This document shows, piece by piece, positions 1-5,054 of a stretch of 6,548 nucleotides of DNA. The stretch comes from Gammaproteobacteria bacterium. GTDB lineage: Bacteria > Pseudomonadota > Gammaproteobacteria > JALTLT01. The DNA is taken from assembly GCA_027001815.1 (NCBI GenBank), contig JALTLT010000125.1, positions 1 to 6,548 on the forward strand, read 5' to 3'. Within the stretch, counting starts at the first letter, position 1. Each line of letters begins with the position of its first letter. The position numbers and the translations under genes were made by a program. Below the pieces are notes generated by a model that worked only from the letters and a program-made list of their open reading frames with translations, was not told the origin of the DNA and ran no database searches.

Positions 1-67
1 CGGTTATTGTCTCCACGATCGTCCCTGGTCCTGTCGCCCCTCGGGCGTGGCAATCCGTTCGTGCTTC
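1..67. other. Left edge, nothing recognised
   Basis: I see no convincing reading frame, RNA gene or promoter in these bases. They lie outside the first repeat copy. They could be the tail of an intergenic region whose gene lies beyond the window edge. Confidence 0.4.
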
Positions 68-237
68 CAACAGGCGGTCGAAAAACACCGTTTTTTGGCA
101 GCCTGTGCCGCAGTGCATGGATGCGTCGCTGCCTTTTCAATGACACCAGGTCATTGAAAATGTGAGGAAGCCGGGAATCGCATTTTCGGCTTCCGGCGTT
201 GAAAAAGGCCAGGACGGCCTGTTTCAGCATCCTGCCA
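68..237 (+). repeat. Dispersed three-hairpin repeat, copy 1 (MITE-like)
   Basis: This is a full-length copy of a repeat found four times in the window. The left end begins near CAACAGGCGGTCGAAAAA. The right end, read on the minus strand, begins TGGCAGGATGCTGAAA, so the ends are degenerate inverted repeats of each other. Three hairpins follow in order: 134-144/150-160 (11 bp, loop ACCAG), 166-178/182-194 (13 bp with G-U pairs, loop CGC), and 198-210/216-228 (13 positions with one mismatch and one wobble, loop AGGAC). It lies upstream of luxR, in the same orientation as that gene. No transposase is encoded, so if mobile it would depend on an enzyme supplied elsewhere. Confidence 0.8.
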
Positions 238-309
238 AGTGGTCGGGGGAGATCACGCCGTCCCCCTTCACCGCGGTTGCATGATAGGCATTGCACCGCC
301 TCGAGGATA

Positions 310-325
310 CTGTCAAACTTGCCAG
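310..325. promoter_or_regulatory. Candidate lux box upstream of luxR
   Basis: CTGTCAAACTTGCCAG is a near-perfect palindrome: arms CTGTCAA and TTGCCAG differ from exact symmetry at one position, with AC at the centre. It has the CTG-N10-CAG layout of binding sites for LuxR/TraR-type regulators. It lies about 100 bases before the start of a luxR-type gene, where an autoregulatory site would be expected. I cannot place a convincing -10 element at the usual distance downstream. A weak -10-like TACTGT overlaps its left edge, which would fit repression, so the sign of regulation is unknown. Confidence 0.55.
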
Positions 326-385
326 GTGATGACCGGGGTGCGTTCCGCGTGGCGCTTGCCGGGATGGAAAGGGACGGTCACGCAT

Positions 386-405
386 CCCGCGCCTCCGGGC
401 GCGGG
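386..405 (+). promoter_or_regulatory. GC-rich hairpin in the luxR leader
   Basis: CCCGCGCC (386-393) and GGCGCGGG (398-405) form a perfect 8 bp stem with loop TCCG. It ends 9 bases before the purine-rich Shine-Dalgarno tract GGAGGAAGGAG (415-425) that serves luxR. It has no T-tract after it, so it does not look like a terminator. It could affect ribosome access or mRNA stability. GC-rich DNA also produces such stems by chance. Confidence 0.35.
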
Positions 406-425
406 TCACTTCATGGAGGAAGGAG

Positions 426-1139
426 ATGGATGCATGGCAGGAGGAGCATCTGCATGCGATGCTCTCGGCGAACGACGAAGGCGCACTCTTCTCGTTGCTG
501 CTCCGGGCGGCCAGGGAACTGGGTTTCGAGTACTGTGCCTACGGCATGCGAATCCCGGTGCCCCTCTCCAATCCGCGTACCCATCTGGTCAACAACTATC
601 CCCCCGCGTGGCAGGAGAGGTACCACAGCCAGGGTTACCTGAAGATCGATCCCACCGTGCGTCACGGGGTGCGCTCCCTGGAGCCGCTGCTCTGGTCGGA
701 CACCCTGTTCGCCGGGGCGCCGCAGATGTGGCACGAGGCGCGCGGCGCCGGTCTGCGGTTCGGCTGGGCCCAGGCCGCGCGCGACCCCCGGGGGATCGGC
801 GGCATGCTGACCCTGGCCCGCTCTCATGAACGGTTGACGCCCGCCGAACTCCGCAGCAAGGGGATGAAGATGGCCTGGCTCGCCCAGGCATCCCATCTCG
901 CCATGGCCCGCTGTCTGACGCCTGTTCTCGTTCCCGAAGCGGCTGCCCGCCTGACGGGGCGGGAACTCGAGGCGTTGAAATGGACTGCCGACGGCAAGAG
1001 TTCCGAGGAGATCGCGCTGATCCTGGGGATCTCGACGCGCACGGTGAACTTCCATCTCGCCAACGCGGTGGCGAAGTTGGGGGCGTCGAACAAGCTGGCG
1101 GCGGCGGTCAAGGCGACCGCTCTGGGGCTGCTCTTCTGA
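426..1139 (+). CDS. LuxR-family acyl-homoserine-lactone-responsive regulator
   Basis: The 237-residue product has the size and two-domain layout of quorum-sensing LuxR/TraR/LasR regulators: an N-terminal autoinducer-binding domain (about 15-165) and a C-terminal GerE-type helix-turn-helix (about 174-235). By position against TraR, the usual ligand-pocket residues are present: Trp62, Tyr66, Asp75-Pro76, Trp90 and Gly113. The DNA-binding domain keeps Glu180, Leu184 and Gly190, the family's other invariant residues, and the motif TVNFHLANAVAKLGA. The start is chosen because GGAGGA at 415-420 gives good spacing; ATG at 459 is a less likely alternative because it would trim the first helix. No luxI synthase is in the window, so it is either an orphan (solo) receptor or its partner lies outside. 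A candidate lux box lies upstream. The gene is bracketed by two same-orientation repeats and converges with the FAH-family gene. Confidence 0.93.
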   Translation: MDAWQEEHLHAMLSANDEGALFSLLLRAARELGFEYCAYGMRIPVPLSNPRTHLVNNYPPAWQERYHSQGYLKIDPTVRHGVRSLEPLLWSDTLFAGAPQMWHEARGAGLRFGWAQAARDPRGIGGMLTLARSHERLTPAELRSKGMKMAWLAQASHLAMARCLTPVLVPEAAARLTGRELEALKWTADGKSSEEIALILGISTRTVNFHLANAVAKLGASNKLAAAVKATALGLLF

Positions 1140-1148
1140 GCGAATGTC

Positions 1149-1316
1149 TAACAGGCTGTTGGAAAACTCCGTTTTTCTGCAGCCTGTGCCGCGGTGCAGG
1201 GATGCACCGCCGTTTTCAATGACGCCAAGTCATTGAAAACGTGAGGAAGCCGGAAATCGCATTTTCGGCTTCCGGTGTTGAAAAAGGCCAGGACGGCCTT
1301 TTTCAACATCCTGCTA
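1149..1316 (+). repeat. Dispersed three-hairpin repeat, copy 2 (best preserved)
   Basis: This is the best-preserved copy. Left end TAACAGGCTGTTGGAAAA and the minus-strand reading of the right end, TAGCAGGATGTTGAAAAA, match at 15 of 18 positions, forming terminal inverted repeats. Both ends show TA as the outermost bases, consistent with (not proof of) insertion at TA. Hairpins are 1211-1223/1229-1241 (13 bp perfect, loop GCCAA), 1245-1257/1261-1273 (13 bp with one G-U, loop CGC) and 1277-1289/1295-1307 (13 bp perfect, loop AGGAC). It begins 9 bases after the luxR stop and fills the gap between convergent luxR and the FAH-family gene. Confidence 0.85.
1277..1307. terminator. Possible bidirectional terminator formed by hairpin 3 of copy 2
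   Basis: GTTGAAAAAGGCC and GGCCTTTTTCAAC form a perfect 13 bp stem with loop AGGAC. The A5-GGCC...GGCC-T5 arrangement resembles a two-way intrinsic terminator. It lies between the ends of convergent genes, where such a signal is useful: luxR reads in from the left and the FAH-family gene from the right. The strong GC part of the stem is only 4 bp, so efficiency may be modest. The same stem recurs in the other copies at positions not next to gene ends, so termination may be a by-product rather than the repeat's purpose. Confidence 0.45.
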
Positions 1317-1371
1317 AAGGGCCCACTCCGTCGCGGGTCGGGGCCGGATTCCGCGGCCGGAGTCTTCTGCC

Positions 1372-2148
1372 TCAGGCCCCGAAACGGTTGACCAGGACGC
1401 CGATTCGGTCGATCTCCACCTCGACCCGGCAGCCGTCCGGCATCTCCCGCGCACCCACCGAGGTGCCACAGGCGATCAGATCCCCCGCCTCGAGGGTGAC
1501 ATCGCGCGAGAGGTGCCGCACGATCTCGACGGGATCGAAGATCATGTCGGCCACCGGATAGTCCTGGTACGGCTCGCCGTCGATGTGCACCCGGACCCGC
1601 AGATCGCCGGGGTCGAGCCCGGAGGCGATCACCGGTCCGAAAGGGCCGAAGGTGTCGTGGCTCTTGGCCCGGCACCACTGCACGAAGGCGGGGTCGGCGC
1701 GCATCTCGCCGCGGGCGGTGACATCGTTGACGCAGGTGTAGCCGAAGATCGCGGCTTGCGCCTCCTCGCGATCCGCGTTGCGGCAGCGGCGGCCGACGAC
1801 GATGCCCAGTTCCCCCTCGAAGGCGACGGGCCCCGCATAGCCTTCCGGGCGACGGATGACCTCCCCCGGGCCGGCGCAGCAGTTGGCGGTCTTGACGAAC
1901 CAGAGGGGATGTGCGGGAGGTGTCAGCCCCTCTTCGGCCGCACGCTGGTGGAAGTTGTTCCACAGGCCGATGAACTTGCCGGGGGCGGGAAGCGGTTGGA
2001 GCAGGCGCACCGTCTCCAGGGGGAGAGGGTCACCCCGCTCCCCGCCTCCTTCGAAAGGGGGGCGGGAGAGGGGTACGACCCGATCGCCCGTGAGTTCGCC
2101 CCAGCCGCTCTTCTCTCCGCATCGGAACCGCACCCAGTACCGCGTCAT
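1372..2148 (-). CDS. Fumarylacetoacetate hydrolase (FAH) family protein
   Basis: The 258-residue product is a full-length single-domain member of the FAH superfamily. These are cytosolic Mg/Mn enzymes that act on keto/enol acids as hydrolases, isomerases, decarboxylases or tautomerases. Expected elements appear in order: GLWNNFH (61-67) with His67 at the position of the catalytic His; VAFEGELGIVVG (108-119) with metal ligands Glu111 and Glu113; GYTCVNDVTAR (136-146) with ligand Asp142; AKSHDTFGPFGP (161-172) with Lys162; and CGTSVG (227-232). All core residues are present, so it is likely active. The start has GGAGAG (2155-2160) six bases upstream on the minus strand. Automatic pipelines often label relatives as 2-hydroxyhepta-2,4-diene-1,7-dioate isomerase, but the sequence does not identify the substrate. 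An oxaloacetate- or acylpyruvate-type substrate is possible given the malate-handling operon nearby; this is inference only. Expression is divergent from the downstream operon. Confidence 0.9.
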   Translation of the reverse strand: MTRYWVRFRCGEKSGWGELTGDRVVPLSRPPFEGGGERGDPLPLETVRLLQPLPAPGKFIGLWNNFHQRAAEEGLTPPAHPLWFVKTANCCAGPGEVIRRPEGYAGPVAFEGELGIVVGRRCRNADREEAQAAIFGYTCVNDVTARGEMRADPAFVQWCRAKSHDTFGPFGPVIASGLDPGDLRVRVHIDGEPYQDYPVADMIFDPVEIVRHLSRDVTLEAGDLIACGTSVGAREMPDGCRVEVEIDRIGVLVNRFGA

Positions 2149-2183
2149 TCCTCTCTCTCCCTTCTGTTCGAACCGTGCTCCGG

Positions 2184-2189
2184 ATCATA
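2184..2189 (-). promoter_or_regulatory. Candidate -10 element for the FAH-family gene
   Basis: On the minus strand these bases read TATGAT, a 5-of-6 match to the sigma-70 -10 consensus, 35 bases before the start codon. No good -35 hexamer is seen at 16-18 bases. Two 7-base arms, CGAACCG (2169-2175) and CGGTTCG (2196-2202), form an exact inverted repeat around the element. That would suit a repressor or activator site, but I recognise no known operator. Confidence 0.35.
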
Positions 2190-2229
2190 CACCGTCGGTT
2201 CGGGACGCCCCACCCCCTCGCCGGGGGCG

Positions 2230-2363
2230 GCCCCCGTGCCATACAGGGACGCATCGCCGTTTTCGAAGACGCCGAGTCGTCGAAAACGTGAGGAAGCCGG
2301 AGACCGCGTTTTCGGCTTCCGGCGTTGAAAAAGGCCGGGACGGCCTTTTTCAACATCCTGCTA
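2230..2363 (+). repeat. Dispersed three-hairpin repeat, copy 3 (left end missing)
   Basis: Homology to copies 1 and 2 becomes clear only from about 2235 (GTGCC), so the left terminal repeat is lost or too diverged to see; a GC-rich stretch precedes it. The rest is intact: hairpins 2258-2270/2276-2288 (13 positions, one mismatch, loop GCCGA), 2292-2304/2308-2320 (13 bp with two G-U pairs, loop CGC) and 2324-2336/2342-2354 (13 bp perfect, loop GGGAC). It ends in CCTGCTA like copy 2. It lies between the divergent FAH-family gene and the small membrane-protein gene. Its stem differences from copy 2 include paired changes that keep base pairing. Confidence 0.8.
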
Positions 2364-2477
2364 AAGTGTCAGAGATTTGGCGCCGATAACCCTCCTGAGC
2401 CCTGGCGCAGAGAGAAAACGATGAGTTCCGTCGAGTCCTTCCCTGGCAAGCACTCCCCCCGGATCGCGGAGGGGCGT
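2364..2477. other. Leader between repeat copy 3 and the small membrane gene
   Basis: This short stretch has no convincing sigma-70 promoter; GATAAC at 2385-2390 is -10-like but has no partner at the right distance. An in-frame ATG at 2421 would extend the downstream protein by 19 residues but has only a weak Shine-Dalgarno sequence, so I leave this stretch as probable leader. Confidence 0.35.
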
Positions 2478-2732
2478 ATGGATGGCAAGAAACGGCAGCG
2501 GGAGGTGCCCCTCCCTCTCTTGACGATCCTGGTCGTCGGCCTGTTCGGCCCCTTTTTCAGCTACCTGATCTTCCTGCAGCGTCTCTACCCTGCGTCGACG
2601 CCTCTCCTCGACCTCGCGCCGGTGGAACTCCTGGTGTTGCTGGCCCTGTTCCTCCTGCCGTTCCGCATTCTGGCGAGGTTGCGTTCCGGATGGCGCAGGC
2701 CGCCGGAAGACCGCGATCCCAACGGTCTCTGA
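2478..2732 (+). CDS. Small two-helix inner-membrane protein, function unknown
   Basis: The 84-residue product has a charged N-terminus (MDGKKRQRE), a hydrophobic segment at about 11-33, a short loop with Tyr37-Pro38, a second hydrophobic segment at about 46-64, and a basic tail (RLRSGWRRPPEDRD). By the positive-inside rule both ends should be cytoplasmic. I recognise no family. The start at 2478 is preferred because GGAGG (2468-2472) lies five bases upstream; ATG at 2421 in the same frame has only a weak purine tract and would give 103 residues. It lies 173 bases before mcl on the same strand, with a possible promoter for mcl in between, so it may or may not be co-transcribed with the carbon-metabolism genes. 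Confidence 0.6.
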   Translation: MDGKKRQREVPLPLLTILVVGLFGPFFSYLIFLQRLYPASTPLLDLAPVELLVLLALFLLPFRILARLRSGWRRPPEDRDPNGL

Positions 2733-2790
2733 ACCTCCTCCTTCTCTCTACCCGTTCTCTTCAGCGGGGTTCCTCTGCCTGCCCTTCTTC

Positions 2791-2819
2791 TTGTCCTCGT
2801 CCGGTGCCTGTCGCACAAT
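2791..2819 (+). promoter_or_regulatory. Candidate sigma-70 promoter for mcl-mtkAB
   Basis: TTGTCC (2791-2796) and CACAAT (2814-2819) each match the -35 and -10 consensus at four of six positions and are separated by 17 bases. Transcription would begin near 2826, leaving a leader of about 80 bases before mcl. That leader holds CGGTAC (2831-2836) and GTACCG (2855-2860), a 6 bp inverted repeat that could be a small operator or a chance event. A long pyrimidine-rich tract (about 2736-2795) lies before the -10. Evidence is sequence resemblance and position only. Confidence 0.35.
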
Positions 2820-2905
2820 GGGCGCGGCCCCGGTACGTCCGGGAGGGAAACGTGGTACCGCTGCCCGTGTGCGCCAGCCGGACGGGGCGGGGGGAAGGAG
2901 TGGAC

Positions 2906-3895
2906 ATGGCTGTAAGGCATCGGTTGCACCGCAGTGAGCTGGCGGTGCCCGCCAGCAACCGGCGGATGCTGGAAAAGGCGCCCCATCTGGGGGCGGATCT
3001 GGTCTTCATGGACCTGGAAGACGCGGTAGCTCCCGACGACAAGGAGCAGGCGCGGCGCAACGCCATCGAGGCGCTTCGCTCCCAGGACTGGTCGTGCTGT
3101 TCCGTCTCGGTACGGATCAACGGCCTCGACACCCCCTGGTGCTACCGGGACATCGTCGAGGTGGTGGAGGCCGCCGGCGACCGACTCGATACCCTCCTGA
3201 TCCCGAAGGTGGGGGATCCCTCCGATGTGGAGTTCGTCGCCACCCTGCTGTCGCAGATCGAGGCGGCGCACGGCATCAAACCCATCAATATCCACATCCT
3301 CATAGAGACCGCCCTCGGCATGGCCAACGTGGAACGCATCGCCCAGGCCTCGCCGGAGCGGCTGGAGGCGATGGTCTTCGGCGTCGCCGACTACGCCGCC
3401 TCCACCCAGGCGCGCACCACCCGCATGGGGGGCGCAAATGCCGACTACGGGGTGCTCTCCGACCCCAATGCCGACGGCCATCGCACCTTCCACTGGGGGA
3501 ACCAGTGGCACTTCGCCATGTCGCGCATGATCGTCGCCTGCCGCGCCTACGGTCTGCGCCCCATCGATGGACCCTTCGGAGACATCGACGACCCCGAGGG
3601 ATATCTGGCCCATGCGCGGGCCTTCGCCGCCCTCGGCGGGGAGGGAAAGTGGGCGATCCACCCCTCCCAGATCGAGCTGGCCCACCAGGTCTTCACCCCT
3701 TCGCCCGAGGAGGTGGAGCAGGCGCGCCGCATCCTCCAGGCGATGGAGCAGGCCGCCGCGGAGGGTAAAGGTGCGGTCACCCTCGACGGCGCCATGATCG
3801 ATGCCGCCTCGATCCGCCAGGCCCAGGTGCTGGTGGATCGCATGGAACAGATCGAGCACGGCGGGAGCCGGGGAGGGCGGCATGAACATCCATGA
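2906..3895 (+). CDS. mcl: L-malyl-CoA lyase (CitE/HpcH family)
   Basis: This cytosolic Mg-dependent enzyme reversibly cleaves (S)-malyl-CoA to acetyl-CoA and glyoxylate; some relatives also act on beta-methylmalyl-CoA. The 329-residue product matches the usual length and carries family landmarks: LHRSELAVPASN (7-18), FMDLEDAVAPDDKEQAR (34-50), RINGLD with Arg70 for substrate binding, LIPKVG (98-103), IETALGMANVE with metal ligand Glu134, FGVADYAAS with metal ligand Asp162, GLRPIDGPFGD (216-226), GKWAIHPSQ (247-255) and the C-terminal LDG Asp294, likely the catalytic acid. These resemble methylotroph malyl-CoA lyases more than citrate lyase CitE. ATG at 2906 is chosen for AAGGAG (2895-2900) five bases upstream; GTG at 2900 is a weaker option. 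The gene overlaps mtkA by 14 bases, and pairing with mtkAB strongly supports the malyl-CoA substrate. The last residues (GGSRGGRHEHP) are an unconserved tail created by the overlap. Confidence 0.93.
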   Translation: MAVRHRLHRSELAVPASNRRMLEKAPHLGADLVFMDLEDAVAPDDKEQARRNAIEALRSQDWSCCSVSVRINGLDTPWCYRDIVEVVEAAGDRLDTLLIPKVGDPSDVEFVATLLSQIEAAHGIKPINIHILIETALGMANVERIAQASPERLEAMVFGVADYAASTQARTTRMGGANADYGVLSDPNADGHRTFHWGNQWHFAMSRMIVACRAYGLRPIDGPFGDIDDPEGYLAHARAFAALGGEGKWAIHPSQIELAHQVFTPSPEEVEQARRILQAMEQAAAEGKGAVTLDGAMIDAASIRQAQVLVDRMEQIEHGGSRGGRHEHP

Positions 3896-5054
3896 ATACC
3901 AGGCGAAGGAACTCTTCCGCCGCTACGACATTCCGGTGCCCGAGGGGCGCGTGGTCCACTCCGACGAACAGGCGCTGGCCGCCGCCGAGGACCTGGGTGG
4001 CGAGCGCTGGGTGGTGAAGGCGCAGATCCACGCCGGCGGGCGCGGCAAGGGGGGCGGAGTGGTGATCGCCGACTCTCCGGAGAGGGTGCGCCAGGCGGCC
4101 GACCGGCTGATCGGCAACCGGCTGGTGACCCCCCAGACCGGCAGCGACGGGCGGCCGGTCCAGCGGGTGCTGGTGGAGCAGGCGCAGGAGATCGCGCAGG
4201 AGTTCTATCTGGCGATCCTCATCGACCGGGTCTCCCAGCGCATCACCCTGGTCGCCTCCGATGCCGGTGGCATGGAGATCGAGGAGGTGGCGGCCCGCGA
4301 GCCGCAGCGCATCGTGCGTGAACGGGTGGACCCGGCGGTGGGCCTGCTCGATTTCCAGTGCCGGAAGATCGCCGCCGCAGTGGGGCTCAAGGGAACCCTG
4401 CTGCCCCAGGCAGTGAAGCTGATGAAGCGTCTCTACCGGCTGTTCCGCGACAAGGATGCCCTGCTCGCAGAGGTCAATCCCCTGGCGGTGGTGGCCGGTG
4501 ACCGGCTGCTGGCCCTGGATGCCAAGATGGACTTCGACGGCAACGCCCTCTACCGCCTGCCCGACATCACCGACCTGCGGGACTTCGACGAGGAGGACCC
4601 GAAGGAGGTGGAGGCCACCGGCCACGGTCTAAACTACATCGCCCTCGACGGCGACGTGGGCTGCATCGTCAACGGTGCCGGCCTGGCGATGGCCACCATG
4701 GATGCCATCGCCCTGCATGGCGGGCGACCGGCCAACTTCCTCGATGTGGGAGGCGGGGCCTCGCCGGAGAAGATCGCCAACGCCTTCCGGATCGTTCTCG
4801 AGGATGCCAACGTGCGTGGCATCCTGCTCAACATCTTCGCCGGCATCAACCGCTGCGACTGGGTGGCGGAGGGGATCGTGCGTGCCATCCGCGACCAGGC
4901 GATCGAGGTGCCGGTGGTGGTTCGCCTGGCCGGCACCAACGTGGCCGAGGGGTGGATGATCATGGAGTCCTCCGGACTCGACTACCTCCGTGCCGAGAAG
5001 CTGGACGACGCCGCCCGCAAGGCGGTGGAGGCGGTGAAGGGGGCGGCGGCATGA
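3882..5054 (+). CDS. mtkA: Malate-CoA ligase (malate thiokinase) beta subunit
   Basis: This is the nucleotide-binding subunit of the enzyme making malyl-CoA from malate, CoA and ATP, homologous to the succinyl-CoA synthetase beta subunit SucC. The 390 residues comprise an ATP-grasp domain (about 1-240; HEYQAKELF at 4-12, Lys46, GGRGK 52-56, EVNP 197-200, Asp213) and a C-terminal CoA-ligase domain (about 245-390; NGAGLAMATMD 264-274, LDVGGGASPEK 288-297). Features favour MtkA over SucC: NIFAGINRCDWVAEG (317-331), where SucC has FGGIVRCD, and VRLAGTNVAEG (347-357). The separate succinate versus malate assignment also rests on the adjacent mcl. GGAGG (3872-3876) lies five bases before the ATG. 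It overlaps mcl by 14 bases and mtkB by 4 (ATGA), implying translational coupling and balanced subunit production. Confidence 0.93.
   Translation: MNIHEYQAKELFRRYDIPVPEGRVVHSDEQALAAAEDLGGERWVVKAQIHAGGRGKGGGVVIADSPERVRQAADRLIGNRLVTPQTGSDGRPVQRVLVEQAQEIAQEFYLAILIDRVSQRITLVASDAGGMEIEEVAAREPQRIVRERVDPAVGLLDFQCRKIAAAVGLKGTLLPQAVKLMKRLYRLFRDKDALLAEVNPLAVVAGDRLLALDAKMDFDGNALYRLPDITDLRDFDEEDPKEVEATGHGLNYIALDGDVGCIVNGAGLAMATMDAIALHGGRPANFLDVGGGASPEKIANAFRIVLEDANVRGILLNIFAGINRCDWVAEGIVRAIRDQAIEVPVVVRLAGTNVAEGWMIMESSGLDYLRAEKLDDAARKAVEAVKGAAA

Noticed and set aside
68..237. Integron attC site for the repeats
   Set aside because: The ends resemble inverted core sites superficially, but GTTGAAA does not satisfy GTTRRRY, and three separate perfect hairpins do not match attC architecture. 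No integrase is present.
1513..2328. Long plus-strand open frame opposite the FAH-family gene
   Set aside because: It runs antisense to a protein with a full set of FAH motifs and continues into repeat copy 3. No domain is visible and it has no convincing ribosome-binding site.
2861..2877. A second lux box upstream of mcl (CTG...CAG)
   Set aside because: The spacing is N11, not N10, and the arms have poor symmetry, so I do not claim quorum control of the mcl operon.
2690..2905. N-terminal extension of mcl to an ATG at 2690
   Set aside because: The added residues are low-complexity, Ser/Arg-rich and overlap the small membrane gene in another frame. Family homology begins after 2906, which has a good ribosome-binding site.
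2585..3889. Long open frame on the minus strand opposite mcl (over 400 codons)
   Set aside because: It is antisense to a gene with clear malyl-CoA lyase motifs. The translation is rich in His, Gly and Arg with no recognisable domain, as expected from high-GC antisense frames.
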